From assembly GCF_002263515.1 (NCBI RefSeq), contig NZ_CP022752.1, forward strand, positions 2,666,001 through 2,730,000: a stretch of 64,000 nt of DNA, given 5' to 3'. Under the pieces are notes generated by a model. It worked only from the letters and a program-made list of their open reading frames with translations, searched no databases and was not told the DNA's origin. The stretch is from Actinopolyspora erythraea (GTDB lineage Bacteria; Actinomycetota; Actinomycetes; Mycobacteriales; Pseudonocardiaceae). Position numbers and translations under genes: made by a program. Below, piece by piece: positions 34,236 to 43,054 of this stretch. Position 1 is the first letter of the stretch. The number at the start of each line of letters is the position of its first letter.

Positions 34236-35209
34236 ACGTCGAAGCACCTGATCAACAGGTGAGCGCACCGCACCCGAGACCGGATGCCGACAGCGCGGCG
34301 GCGGAATCCGCCGCCGGGCGGAACCGGCCACGACGGCGTGAGGGGGCCGCCTGGGTCTTCCTGTCGCCGTGGCTGCTGGGAGCGGCGGTACTGACGCTGA
34401 CCCCCATGCTGGTCTCGCTGTACCTGTCGTTCACCGAGTACGACCTGTTCACCGCTCCGAAGTGGGTGGGCCTGGACAACTACGTCCACATGTTCACCTC
34501 CGATCCCCGCTACTGGAGATCCGCGGTCAACACCCTGCTGTACGTGCTGGTGGCGGTACCGCTGCAGCTGGCGCTGGCGCTGGCCGTCGCACTGGCGCTG
34601 AACTCCATCGGACGCGGCAAGGGGTTCTACCGCTCGGCGTTCTACGCCCCCTCGCTGCTGGGCGCGAGCATGAGCATCGCCCTGGTCTGGCGCGCGCTGT
34701 TCAACGACGGCGGCACGGTCGACGACCTGCTGTCGACCTTCGGGATCGACATGGGCGGCTGGGTGAACCAGCCGGGCTGGGCACTGCTGGTGGTCGCACT
34801 GCTGACGATCTGGCAGTTCGGCGCCCCCATGGTCATCTTCCTCGCCGGGCTGCAGCAGGTCCCCCACGAGTTGTACGAGGCGGCCGAGGTGGACGGTGCC
34901 GGCCGGGTACGGCGGTTCCTCTCGGTCACGCTGCCGATGCTCTCGCCGGTGCTGTTCTTCAACCTGGTGCTGCAGACCATCCAGGCCTTCCAAGTGTTCA
35001 CCCCGGCCTTCACGGTCAGCGGCGGGCGCGGCGGGCCCGCCGACTCGACGCTGTTCTACACGCTCTACCTGTACGACCGCGGATTCACCGCCTCGCACAT
35101 GGGCTACGCCGCGGCGATGGCCTGGGTGCTGCTCGTGGTCATCGGCATCGTGACCGCGCTGCTGTTCCGCAGCTCGCGCTCCTGGGTCTTCTACAACGAT
35201 AAGGGGTGA
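34232..35209 (+). CDS. ABC sugar importer permease (MalF-type)
   Basis: 325 residues starting with TTG 34232, which overlaps the preceding stop as TTGA. Six membrane segments follow a basic N-terminal tail (first: GAAWVFLSPWLLGAAVLTLT). The EAA loop that contacts the ATPase reads YEAAEVDGAGRVRRFLSVTL, followed by PMLSPVLFFNLVLQTIQAFQ. It is the MalF/UgpA half of the channel and pairs with the permease encoded next. Confidence 0.92.
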   Translation: MNVEAPDQQVSAPHPRPDADSAAAESAAGRNRPRRREGAAWVFLSPWLLGAAVLTLTPMLVSLYLSFTEYDLFTAPKWVGLDNYVHMFTSDPRYWRSAVNTLLYVLVAVPLQLALALAVALALNSIGRGKGFYRSAFYAPSLLGASMSIALVWRALFNDGGTVDDLLSTFGIDMGGWVNQPGWALLVVALLTIWQFGAPMVIFLAGLQQVPHELYEAAEVDGAGRVRRFLSVTLPMLSPVLFFNLVLQTIQAFQVFTPAFTVSGGRGGPADSTLFYTLYLYDRGFTASHMGYAAAMAWVLLVVIGIVTALLFRSSRSWVFYNDKG

Positions 35210-35211
35210 CG

Positions 35212-36078
35212 ATGGTAGCCGTCCGAGAACCCGTGCCGAGACGCCGCGTCGACTGGGGACGCGTCGGACTGCACGCGGGCTGTCTGGCCGCCCTGCTGGT
35301 GATGCTCTACCCGCTGGCGTGGTTGATCGCGACCTCGTTCAAGCCCGCAGACGAGGTGATATCGAGTCTGCGGCTGCTGCCGAGCAGGCTCGCGATGAGC
35401 AACTACACCACCGCGCTGGAGGGCGTCGGCGGGGTGAGCGTGCTGCGGCTGATCGGCAACTCGCTGATCATCTCCACCGGCGCGGTGCTGGGCAACGTGA
35501 TCAGCTGCTCGCTGGCCGCCTACGCCTTCGCCAGGCTGCGGTTCACGCTGCGGGGGCCGCTGTTCGCGCTGATGCTGGCCACGATCATGCTGCCGCAGCA
35601 CGCCGTGCTGATCCCGCAGTACATCGTGTTCAACCAGCTGGGCATGGTCAACACGTTCTGGCCGCTGGTGCTGCCGAAGTTCCTGGCCACCGACGCGTTC
35701 TTCGTGTTCCTGACCGTGCAGTTCATGCGCGGCATCCCGAAGGAGCTCGACGAGGCCGCCACACTCGACGGGTGCGGTCCGTTCCGGACCTTCTTCCGGA
35801 TCATCCTGCCGCTGAGCAGGCCCGCCCTGATCACCACCGCGATCTTCACCTTCATCTGGACGTGGAACGACTTCTTCCTGCAGCTGATCTACCTGTTCGA
35901 GCCGGAGAAGTTCACCATCACGCTGGCGCTGCGGTCCTTCGTGGACACGTCCAGCCAGTCCGCCTACGGCCCGATGTTCGCCATGTCGGTGATCGCGCTG
36001 CTTCCCATCGTGCTGTTCTTCATGGCCTTCCAGCGGTTCCTGGTGGAGGGCATGGCCAGTTCCGGGGTGAAGGGGTGA
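35212..36078 (+). CDS. ABC sugar importer permease (MalG-type)
   Basis: 288 residues from ATG 35212, with AAGGGG five bases upstream; a GTG six bases earlier is less likely. Six membrane segments, with KPADEVISSLRLLPSRLAMS after the first helix as in MalG/UgpE proteins. The EAA loop is DEAATLDGCGPFRTFFRIIL and the final helix IALLPIVLFFMAFQRFLVEG. It forms the second half of the importer channel. Two bp separate it from the first permease gene. Confidence 0.93.
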   Translation: MVAVREPVPRRRVDWGRVGLHAGCLAALLVMLYPLAWLIATSFKPADEVISSLRLLPSRLAMSNYTTALEGVGGVSVLRLIGNSLIISTGAVLGNVISCSLAAYAFARLRFTLRGPLFALMLATIMLPQHAVLIPQYIVFNQLGMVNTFWPLVLPKFLATDAFFVFLTVQFMRGIPKELDEAATLDGCGPFRTFFRIILPLSRPALITTAIFTFIWTWNDFFLQLIYLFEPEKFTITLALRSFVDTSSQSAYGPMFAMSVIALLPIVLFFMAFQRFLVEGMASSGVKG

Positions 36079-36085
36079 GTACCGC

Positions 36086-36700
36086 ATGACAGCCACCGCG
36101 GACGCCGGTGGGCAGCGCGGCCCGTTCGGGGCCGGTTTCGAGCTGTTCGCCGACATGCTGGGGATCGGTGTGGCCACCACGCTGGCCTCCCTGCCGGTCG
36201 TCACCGCCCCGGCCGCCGTGTCCACGGCCTGCGGGCAACTGCGGGCGCGCTCCCAGGGACGTCGCTCACCCGACGGCACCGGCTACTTCCGGGCACTGGC
36301 ACGAAGGCTGTGCGGACCACGCGGTCCCGCCGACCTGCTCGCTGGAGCGGTGTCGGTACTGGTGGGAGCACTACTGGTCGTCGACGCACTGCTGCTCCGC
36401 AGCGTACGAGGGATTCCCGGAACCGGAATCGTCACGGTGACACTGATCCTGCTGGCCGCGAGCCTGGCGGCGGTCTGCCTGCGCACGGTGGCGCTGCCGA
36501 CGTCCGAACACGGCTGGCGACCGGCCCTGCGGCTCGCGGCGCGGGCGACTGCGCTGGACCCACTGGGCAGCGTGCTGCTCGTCGCGGCAGTGGCGGTCGC
36601 GGCACTGTGCGTGTGGATGCTGCCGGTGCTGGTCGTACTGATCCTCGGACCGCTGAGCCTGGCCGCCACCGCGGTCCAGGCACGATCTCCGAACCACTGA
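36086..36700 (+). CDS. Membrane protein of the YesL/DUF624 type (tentative)
   Basis: 204 residues with four or five hydrophobic segments: VATTLASLPVVTAPAAVSTA, LAGAVSVLVGALLVVDALLL, IVTVTLILLAASLAAVCLRT and LLVAAVAVAALCVWMLPVLV. The opening FELFADMLGIGVATTLASLP resembles the YesL-like proteins that accompany carbohydrate ABC importers in Gram-positive bacteria. The function is unknown. It begins 7 bp after the second permease, so it belongs to the importer operon. Confidence 0.65.
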   Translation: MTATADAGGQRGPFGAGFELFADMLGIGVATTLASLPVVTAPAAVSTACGQLRARSQGRRSPDGTGYFRALARRLCGPRGPADLLAGAVSVLVGALLVVDALLLRSVRGIPGTGIVTVTLILLAASLAAVCLRTVALPTSEHGWRPALRLAARATALDPLGSVLLVAAVAVAALCVWMLPVLVVLILGPLSLAATAVQARSPNH

Positions 36701-36797
36701 CCCCGTCGATTTCCCCGCCGCGGGGCCTCGGAAGGACCTCCCGGTCCGGCGTGGCCCCGCCGTTTCCCGCCCCGACAAGCAGAGGAACACGATCCAC

Positions 36798-37949
36798 ATG
36801 TCGCAGAAAACGCTGCGTATCGCACTCAACGGCGTCACGGGCCGCATGGGGTACCGACAACACCTGTTGCGGTCCGTCCTCGAACTGCGCGACCGGGGAG
36901 GCCTCGAGATCGCCGACGGCGAGCGGGTGACCGTGGAACCGGTGCTGGTGGGACGCAACTCCGCCAAACTCGCCGAAATGGCCCAGCGGCACTCGATCGA
37001 CGAGTGGAGCACCGAACTGGACACGGTGCTCTCGGACGACTCGGTCGACGTCTACTTCGACGCCCAGATCACCTCCGCCAGGGAGCGGGGAATCCGCGCG
37101 GCCATCGCGGCGGGCAAACACGTCTACTCCGAGAAACCGGTGGCCGAGAGCTCCTCGCAGGCCGTGGAGCTGGCCAGGCTCGCGGAACAGGCCGGGATCC
37201 GGCACGGCGTGGTGCACGACAAGCTGTACCTGCCGGGACTGCTGAAACTGCGCAGGCTGATCGACGGCGGCTTCTTCGGCCGGGTGCTGTCGGTACGCGG
37301 CGAGTTCGGCTACTGGGTCTTCGAGGGTGACTGGCAGAGCGCGCAGCGCCCCAGCTGGAACTACCGCGCCGAGGACGGCGGCGGCATCGTCTCGGACATG
37401 TTCTGCCACTGGCACTACGTGCTGGAGAACCTGTTCGGGCGGGTGGACTCGGTGACCGCCAAGGCCACCACCCACATCCCGACGCGCTGGGACGAACGGG
37501 GCGAGGCCTACGAGGCGACCGCCGACGACTCGGCCTACGGGATCTTCGAACTCGCCGACGGGGTGATCGCCCAGATCAACTCCTCGTGGGCGGTTCGGGT
37601 CAACCGCGACGAGCTGGTGGAGTTCCAGGTCGACGGCACCGAGGGCAGCGCCGTGGCCGGACTGCGCGGCTGCCGGGTGCAGCACCGCTCGATGACCCCG
37701 AAACCGGTGTGGAACCCCGACCTCCCCGCTGGTGAGCGGTTCCGCGAGCAGTGGTCGCAGGTGCCCGACAACGAGGAGTTCGACAACGGTTTCAAGGCCC
37801 AGTGGGAGCGCTTCCTGCACGACGTACTGCGGGACGGGCCCCACCCGTACGACTTCTTCGCGGGCGCGCGGGGCATCCAGCTCGCCGAGGCGGGGCTGCG
37901 TTCCTCCCGGACCGGACAGCGCGTCCCGCTCGAAAGCCTCGAACGGTGA
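36798..37949 (+). CDS. Gfo/Idh/MocA-family oxidoreductase 2
   Basis: 383 residues. The Rossmann start is [20 protein letters not shown] and the EKP motif is [20 protein letters not shown]. The catalytic domain shows [20 protein letters not shown] and [20 protein letters not shown] with the conserved Asp and His. It differs clearly from the first Gfo protein of this operon (longer N-terminal loop [20 protein letters not shown]), so two distinct oxidation steps, or a dehydrogenase and its counterpart for another epimer, are likely. About 100 bp of spacer precede it and 40 bp follow before the ATPase gene. Confidence 0.87.
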   Translation: MSQKTLRIALNGVTGRMGYRQHLLRSVLELRDRGGLEIADGERVTVEPVLVGRNSAKLAEMAQRHSIDEWSTELDTVLSDDSVDVYFDAQITSARERGIRAAIAAGKHVYSEKPVAESSSQAVELARLAEQAGIRHGVVHDKLYLPGLLKLRRLIDGGFFGRVLSVRGEFGYWVFEGDWQSAQRPSWNYRAEDGGGIVSDMFCHWHYVLENLFGRVDSVTAKATTHIPTRWDERGEAYEATADDSAYGIFELADGVIAQINSSWAVRVNRDELVEFQVDGTEGSAVAGLRGCRVQHRSMTPKPVWNPDLPAGERFREQWSQVPDNEEFDNGFKAQWERFLHDVLRDGPHPYDFFAGARGIQLAEAGLRSSRTGQRVPLESLER

Positions 37950-37989
37950 CCCCGGACGAACCGCGAACAACCTCCCGAAAGGACGACCG

Positions 37990-39087
37990 ATGTCGCGAGT
38001 GACCTATCACGACGCCGCACGTGTGTTCTCCGGCAGCTCGCCCGTCCGAGCGGTCGACGGGTTACGGCTGACCGTCGACGACGGCGAGTTCCTGGTGCTG
38101 GTGGGCCCGTCCGGTTCCGGCAAGTCCACGGCGCTGCGCATGCTGGCGGGCCTGGAGGAGATCGACGAGGGCAGTGTGCACATCGGTGAGACCGACGTGA
38201 CCTCGATGCCTCCCAAGGCCCGTGACATCGCGATGGTTTTCCAGTCGTACGCGTTGTACCCGCACATGACCGTGGCCGAGAACATGGGGTTCGCCCTGAA
38301 GCTGCGCCGGGTGCCCAAGAAGGAGGTGCGGGAACGGGTGGTCGAGGCGGCCGAGCTGCTGGACCTGACCGGTTACCTCGACCGCAAGCCCAGAGCGCTG
38401 TCGGGTGGGCAGCGCCAGCGTGTGGCCATGGGCCGCGCCATCGTGCGCGAGCCCTCGGTGTTCCTGATGGACGAGCCGCTGTCGAACCTGGACGCCAAGC
38501 TGCGGGTGGAGACCCGGGCCAACATCGCGGCGCTGCAACGGAGGCTGGGCACCACCACCATCTACGTCACCCACGACCAGACCGAGGCCATGACGATGGG
38601 CCACCGCGTCGCGGTGCTGGCGGGCGGGGTGTTGCAGCAGTGCGACACCCCCAGGGAGCTCTACGAGCACCCGGCGAACGCCTTCGTGGCCGGGTTCATC
38701 GGCTCCCCGGCGATGAACCTGGAAACCGTACCGTTGACCTCGGAAGGTGCCCGGCTGGACGACCTCACCCTGCCGGTCTCCCGTGAGGTGACGGCCTCAC
38801 TCGGCGAGAGCTCGGAGGTCACCGTCGGCATCCGTCCCGAATCGCTGCGGCTGGTCTCCGATGAGCCCGAGAGTCTCGCGCTGCACGTGGAGCTCGTGGA
38901 GGAGCTGGGCGCGGACTGCCTGATCCACGGCCGCACCGCCGTGGACGGCAAGCGGCTGATCGTACGCGCGGACGGGCGCAGACCACCGTCCCTGGGCGAG
39001 ACGGTGCGCGTGGTGGTGCGCGATCCCGGCGAGATACACCTGTTCGATGCCGCGAGCGGCGCGCGGGTGGAGCGGTCCCGCCCCTAG
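37990..39087 (+). CDS. ABC sugar importer ATPase (MsmX/UgpC type)
   Basis: 365 residues from ATG 37990, with GAAAGGA upstream. All nucleotide-binding motifs are intact: Walker [11 protein letters not shown]-loop [13 protein letters not shown], signature [14 protein letters not shown], Walker [13 protein letters not shown] and switch His [11 protein letters not shown]-terminal TOBE-type regulatory domain follows ([14 protein letters not shown]). It sits in the cytoplasm and energises the two permeases upstream. Operons for this transporter class in actinobacteria often lack their own ATPase, so its presence here is notable. It is the last gene before a convergent LacI regulator. Confidence 0.94.
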   Translation: MSRVTYHDAARVFSGSSPVRAVDGLRLTVDDGEFLVLVGPSGSGKSTALRMLAGLEEIDEGSVHIGETDVTSMPPKARDIAMVFQSYALYPHMTVAENMGFALKLRRVPKKEVRERVVEAAELLDLTGYLDRKPRALSGGQRQRVAMGRAIVREPSVFLMDEPLSNLDAKLRVETRANIAALQRRLGTTTIYVTHDQTEAMTMGHRVAVLAGGVLQQCDTPRELYEHPANAFVAGFIGSPAMNLETVPLTSEGARLDDLTLPVSREVTASLGESSEVTVGIRPESLRLVSDEPESLALHVELVEELGADCLIHGRTAVDGKRLIVRADGRRPPSLGETVRVVVRDPGEIHLFDAASGARVERSRP

Positions 39088-39114
39088 GGCAGGCCGCGAT
39101 CCTCGCCGCGGAAG

Positions 39115-39148
39115 GGCCGGTGACCGCCGGGCACGGTGGTCACCGGCC
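39115..39148. terminator. Bidirectional terminator between the importer operon and the LacI gene
   Basis: Inverted repeat GGCCGGTGACC / GGTCACCGGCC, 11-bp stem and 12-base loop, between two convergent genes. Confidence 0.6.
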
Positions 39149-39214
39149 GGTCCTTCCGGTTCCCGCGGGGTGCTTCGGGGAGCTCGGCTCGAGGGCGCCT
39201 CAACGCAGCGGCCC

Positions 39215-40246
39215 TCAACGCAGCGGCGGGGTACTGGCGCGAACGACTACCTCACCGCGGAACCGGCGGGTGCGGGAGCGTTCGGCCGGCTCGTCGAGCA
39301 GAAAGCCCAGCGCCTGCTCGCCGAGGCGTTCCAGCGGGATCCGCACCGTCGTCAACGAGGGCCACACGTCCCGCAGACTGGCGATGTCGTCGAACCCGGC
39401 CACGGCCAACTCGTCCGGCAGCCGCACCCCACGATCGCGAAACGCCGACAGCGCCCCCACCGCCATGACGTCGTTGACCGCGAACACGCACTCGGGTTCC
39501 CGGCCGCGTTCCAGCAGCTCGGAGGCCGCCTCGTAGCCACCGTCCCGGGTGAACTCGCCGTTGATCACGTCACGAGCGGCCACCTCGACCCCGTGGCGGC
39601 GCAGCCCCTCCCGGAAACCGGCCAGCCGATCCCGGGCGGCGAGCAGGTCGGCGGGACCGGCCAGCACGGCGAACCGCCGATAGCCGAGGCCCACCAGTTC
39701 CTCGGCCAGCGCACGCGCCCCGCTCCGGTTCTCGACGATCACGGTGTCGGCGGGCAGCTTGTGCTGCCCGATGGCCGCCGCTCTCCCCCCGGCGGTGGTG
39801 TAGGCCTCCAGCTCGGCCCGCAGGGCCTCCAGCTGCTCCTCGTTGGTGGTCCGGCTGCCCACCAGCACGATGCCGCGTGCCTGCTGGCTGCGCAGCGACG
39901 CGACGTATTCGGCCTCCCGCTCGAAGCGGCGTTCCGTGCTGGCCAGCGTGATGATCAACCCGTGCGGCTCGGCGTTGCGGACGATACTGGCGGCGATGGT
40001 GGAAAAGTACGGATCGGAGATGTCCGGCACCACCAGACCGACGACGTCGGTGCCGCCCCGGGCCATGGCCTGCGCCGGTGCGCTGGGTGAGTAGTCCAGC
40101 TTCGCGGCGGCCTGGCGCACTCGTTCCCGCAGTTCCGCGCCGACGCTGCGTGTACTGCCGTTGAGAACCCGTGACGCGGTGGCCAGCGACACCCCGGCCT
40201 GGCGCGCGACGTCGACCAGGTTCACCTTGCCGGAACCCCGCGGCAT
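39215..40246 (-). CDS. LacI-family repressor of the importer/DUF993 operons
   Basis: 343 residues. The helix-turn-helix and hinge are VNLVDVARQAGVSLATASRV then LNGSTRS and KLDYSPSAPAQAMARG; the periplasmic-binding-type sensor domain follows (VVGLVVPDISDPYFSTIAAS) and ends ERSRTRRFRGEVVVRASTPP. It lies between the convergent importer operon and the divergent DUF993 operon. Two near-palindromic LacI-type sites lie upstream of its start and a third in front of the importer operon, so it probably represses both operons and itself until a sugar or pathway intermediate binds. The inducer is unknown. Confidence 0.92.
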   Translation of the reverse strand: MPRGSGKVNLVDVARQAGVSLATASRVLNGSTRSVGAELRERVRQAAAKLDYSPSAPAQAMARGGTDVVGLVVPDISDPYFSTIAASIVRNAEPHGLIITLASTERRFEREAEYVASLRSQQARGIVLVGSRTTNEEQLEALRAELEAYTTAGGRAAAIGQHKLPADTVIVENRSGARALAEELVGLGYRRFAVLAGPADLLAARDRLAGFREGLRRHGVEVAARDVINGEFTRDGGYEAASELLERGREPECVFAVNDVMAVGALSAFRDRGVRLPDELAVAGFDDIASLRDVWPSLTTVRIPLERLGEQALGFLLDEPAERSRTRRFRGEVVVRASTPPLR

Positions 40247-40286
40247 CCGTCCTCCCTCACCCTCGGGTCATCCGATGCTACCCGCC

Positions 40287-40300
40287 GGAAAGCTCTTTCC
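40287..40300. promoter_or_regulatory. LacI-type operator close to the repressor start
   Basis: GGAAAGCTCTTTCC, near-perfect palindrome, 41 bp upstream of the LacI start. Same half-site (GGAAAG) as the operator in front of the importer operon; placed for autoregulation. Confidence 0.5.
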
Positions 40301-40354
40301 AGCACGCTCCCCATGAGATTTCTTGCGTTCCCGGGAGGTTACCCCTAAGCTTTT

Positions 40355-40368
40355 GGAAAACGCTTTCC
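40355..40368. promoter_or_regulatory. LacI-type operator facing the DUF993 operon
   Basis: GGAAAACGCTTTCC has the central CG and the GGAAA/TTTCC arms of the other sites in this regulon. It lies in the divergent spacer, 234 bp before the DUF993 start and 109 bp before the LacI start. Confidence 0.6.
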
Positions 40369-40601
40369 TATTCCCCGACCGACGCTTCCCCCGGCACTGG
40401 TGGACGGCGTGGCACCCGAGGCGGTGAGCGCCGGGACGACCGGCACCACCGCTGACTTCCGCGTCGCGCTCACACCAGAAAGATCCGACACGGCTCAGTG
40501 CCCGCCCGATGTCGGGCAGGCCCGGAACGAGAGCCATCGGGAGGTTCCATCGACCGGATCCTCCCAGTACAACCCGAGCAGAGGACTTCGACGAGGTATC
40601 C

Positions 40602-41765
40602 GTGTCGCGCACTATCCAACTCCCCCACTCGGACGGTTCGCTCCACACACACCACCTGAGCGAGCCAGCCGACCGACCGCTCCCGACGAATCCCCCCACC
40701 AGCCGCATCGCCTACGCCGCCGCTCACGTCGTGGCCGACCCGTTCGGGGAGAACACCCCGGGCTCGCCCGCTGCGATCGACTGGGACAGCACCCTGGCCT
40801 TCCGTGGGCACCTGTGGGAGTGCGGCCTCGGGGTCGCCGAGGCCATGGACACCGCGCAACGCGGCATGGGCCTCGACTGGGAGGCCACGCGGGAACTGAT
40901 CCGCCGCAGCGGCGAGGAGGCGGCACGTGTCGGCGGACGCATCGCGGCTGGTGTGGGAACCGACCACCTCTCCCCCGACGTCACCGATCTCGACGAACTG
41001 GTCGCCGGCTACCGCGAACAGCTCGATGTCGCCCAGCACGCGGGTGCGCGCGTGATCCTGATGGCCAGCAGGCAACTCGCCGCGGCCGCCACGGGCCCCG
41101 CGGACTACCGGCGGGTCTACGACAAGCTGCTGGCGGAGGTACAACAACCGGCGATCCTGCACTGGCTCGGCCCGGCGTTCGACCCCAGGCTGGAGGGCTA
41201 CTGGGGATCGAGCGACGTCGACGAGGCGGCCGAGTCACTGCTGGAGATCCTGCACGCGCGGGCGGATCGCGTCGACGGCGTGAAAGTGTCACTGCTGGAC
41301 GCCGAACACGAGGTACGGCTGCGGGAACGGCTTCCCGAAGGGGTCCGGCTCTACACCGGTGACGACTTCAACTACCCGAGGCTCATCAAGGGGGAGTCGG
41401 GTACCTTCAGCGACGCGCTGCTCGGCGTGTTCGCCGCCATCGCCCCCGCCGCGGCCGCGGCGCTGCACGCCTTGGACGAGGGCGACGAAACCGGGTTCGA
41501 CGAGATCCTGGGGCCCACCGTGCCACTGGCGCGACAGCTGTTCGCCCACCCCACCTACTACTACAAGACCGGCATCGCCTTCCTCGCCTGGCTACGTGGT
41601 CAGCAACCCGGGTTCAGCATGGTCGGCGGACTGCAGAGCGGACGCAGCGTCGTGCACCTGGCGGAGGTGTTCCGCCTCGCCGACCGGGCCGGGACACTGC
41701 CGGATCCGGAGCTGGCCGCCGACCGCATGCGCTGCCTGCTCGCGACCGCGGGGGTGTCCCGATGA
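40602..41765 (+). CDS. DUF993 protein, aldolase-like TIM barrel
   Basis: 387 residues from GTG 40602, with GAGG five bases upstream; longer starts run through non-coding-like sequence. The sequence matches DUF993, distantly related to dihydrodipicolinate synthase: SRIAYAAAHVVADPFGENTP, AIDWDSTLAFRGHLWECGLG, QQPAILHWLGPAFDPRLEGY, DGVKVSLLDAEHEV and RLYTGDDFNYPRLIKG. The Lys in GVKVS is the candidate Schiff-base residue, so an aldolase or lyase reaction is plausible but has not been shown as far as I know. It overlaps the sugar isomerase gene as ATGA and is behind a LacI-type operator. Confidence 0.8.
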   Translation: MSRTIQLPHSDGSLHTHHLSEPADRPLPTNPPTSRIAYAAAHVVADPFGENTPGSPAAIDWDSTLAFRGHLWECGLGVAEAMDTAQRGMGLDWEATRELIRRSGEEAARVGGRIAAGVGTDHLSPDVTDLDELVAGYREQLDVAQHAGARVILMASRQLAAAATGPADYRRVYDKLLAEVQQPAILHWLGPAFDPRLEGYWGSSDVDEAAESLLEILHARADRVDGVKVSLLDAEHEVRLRERLPEGVRLYTGDDFNYPRLIKGESGTFSDALLGVFAAIAPAAAAALHALDEGDETGFDEILGPTVPLARQLFAHPTYYYKTGIAFLAWLRGQQPGFSMVGGLQSGRSVVHLAEVFRLADRAGTLPDPELAADRMRCLLATAGVSR

Positions 41766-42589
41766 CCGAGGGCGGTACCGCACGACTGTCGCTGAACCAG
41801 AAGACCCTGAACCGCTGCTCCCTACCGGAGGTAGTCGCGGAATGCGTTCGCACCGGGATCCCGGCCGTGGGCCTGTGGCGCGAACCGGTGCGGGAGTTCG
41901 GTCTCGCCGAGGCGGCCGAACTGGTGCGCTCGAACGGGCTGCGGGTCTCCTCGCTGTGCCGGGGCGGCTTCCTCACCGCCGACACTTCCGAGGGGTGCGC
42001 GGAGGCGCTGCGGGACAACCGGCGCGCGATCGACGAGGCCGCCGAACTCGGCGCCGCCTGCCTGGTGCTCGTGGTCGGCGGTCTGCCGAACGGTTCCAGG
42101 GACCTGGCGGGGGCGCGAGAACGGGTGAGAGACGCGCTGGGTGAGTTGGCACCCTACGCCGAACGGCACGGGATCCGGCTGGCCCTGGAGGCGTTGCACC
42201 CCATGTACTGCGCGGACCGCGCGGTGCTGTCCACCCTCGAACAGGCCCTGGACCTCGCCGAACCGTTCTCGGAGAGCCAGGTCGGCGTGGTGGTCGACAC
42301 CTTCCACGTGTGGTGGGACCCGAAGCTGTTCGAACAGATCGAACGGGCTGGTACGCGTATCGCCTCGTTCCAGGTGTGCGACTGGCTCACCCCGCTACCC
42401 GCCGACGTGCTGCTGGGCAGGGGAATGATGGGCGACGGCCACATCGACTTCCCACCGATCCGCGAGGCCGTCCGCCGGGCGGGATACACCGGTGACACCG
42501 AGGTCGAGATCTTCAACGAGGAGGTCTGGTCCACGCCCTCCGCCGAGGTGGTGGATACCATGATCGAACGCTACCTCCGCCTGACGTGA
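41762..42589 (+). CDS. Sugar phosphate isomerase/epimerase-like TIM barrel
   Basis: 275 residues of the AP_endonuc_2 (xylose-isomerase-like) superfamily. Metal ligands are visible: HGIRLALEALHPMYCADRAV (Glu), VGVVVDTFHVWWDP (Asp and His), RIASFQVCDWLTPL (Gln and Asp) and DTEVEIFNEEVW (Glu). Such proteins (IolE/IolI/TagatE-like) isomerise, epimerise or dehydrate keto-sugars or cyclitols in the cytoplasm. Start and DUF993 stop overlap (ATGA), so the two are translated together. Substrate unknown. Confidence 0.85.
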   Translation: MTEGGTARLSLNQKTLNRCSLPEVVAECVRTGIPAVGLWREPVREFGLAEAAELVRSNGLRVSSLCRGGFLTADTSEGCAEALRDNRRAIDEAAELGAACLVLVVGGLPNGSRDLAGARERVRDALGELAPYAERHGIRLALEALHPMYCADRAVLSTLEQALDLAEPFSESQVGVVVDTFHVWWDPKLFEQIERAGTRIASFQVCDWLTPLPADVLLGRGMMGDGHIDFPPIREAVRRAGYTGDTEVEIFNEEVWSTPSAEVVDTMIERYLRLT

Positions 42590-43054
42590 GTCCTCGCATC
42601 CCGCCTCTGGAGGATGTTCGCTTGGCGGAACCTCCGGCGACGCTTCGCTGCTTTGCCGGACCGGTCGCTCTGGCGCGGTGGTCGGCTAGCCGACACGTGA
42701 GGCGGCGCCTCGCCGCGTTGGGCCGGCTGGTGAGTAGCGACTACGCGGCGAGCCCGGCCTTGCGATGCGTCCGCCTCACGCGCCGGGGGTCCATGCGCTG
42801 CGACACGCACGGTCCCGCGACCGACACCCCCAGCAGGGCCGACAAACCAGCTACGCCAAGCGGCGCCAGCCGCTTACGCCCACTCACGCGGCTCGATCAC
42901 CCGCGGGTTTTCCGGGGAGTGCCTCGCGAGGACGGCCCCGACGTTGTGTAGCTCGCTACCCGAGGTCGGGGCACCCGCAGCGAGGCGCCCCGGAGGTTCC
43001 GCCACGCGACCAGCTACGAGAACCGGGGCGACATTTTCACGACAGGAGGGTTGG
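42590..43054. other. Intergenic region occupied by an inverted-repeat element
   Basis: 465 bp between the isomerase and glycerate kinase genes. Most is taken up by the inverted-repeat-bounded element described separately. The remaining right edge carries AGGAGGG (43044-43050), the ribosome site of the glycerate kinase gene. A plus-strand open frame across it looks like shadow coding. Confidence 0.5.
42624..43004. repeat. About 380-bp element bounded by a 15-bp perfect inverted repeat (MITE-like)
   Basis: TGGCGGAACCTCCGG at 42624-42638 is the exact reverse complement of CCGGAGGTTCCGCCA at 42990-43004, and imperfect complementarity continues inward (CGACGCTTCGCTG against CAGCGAGGCGCC). The inside is full of short inverted repeats (TCGGCTAGCCGA; CCGACGTTGTG/GAGGTCGG) and codes for nothing convincing. 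It separates the isomerase and glycerate kinase genes. It may be a miniature transposable element or a structured intergenic repeat; no target duplication is obvious. Confidence 0.55.

Noticed and set aside
42586..42951. Plus-strand open frame of about 120 codons after the isomerase gene
   Set aside because: It lies in the inverted-repeat element, is Arg/Pro/Ser-rich and has no ribosome site or family match.
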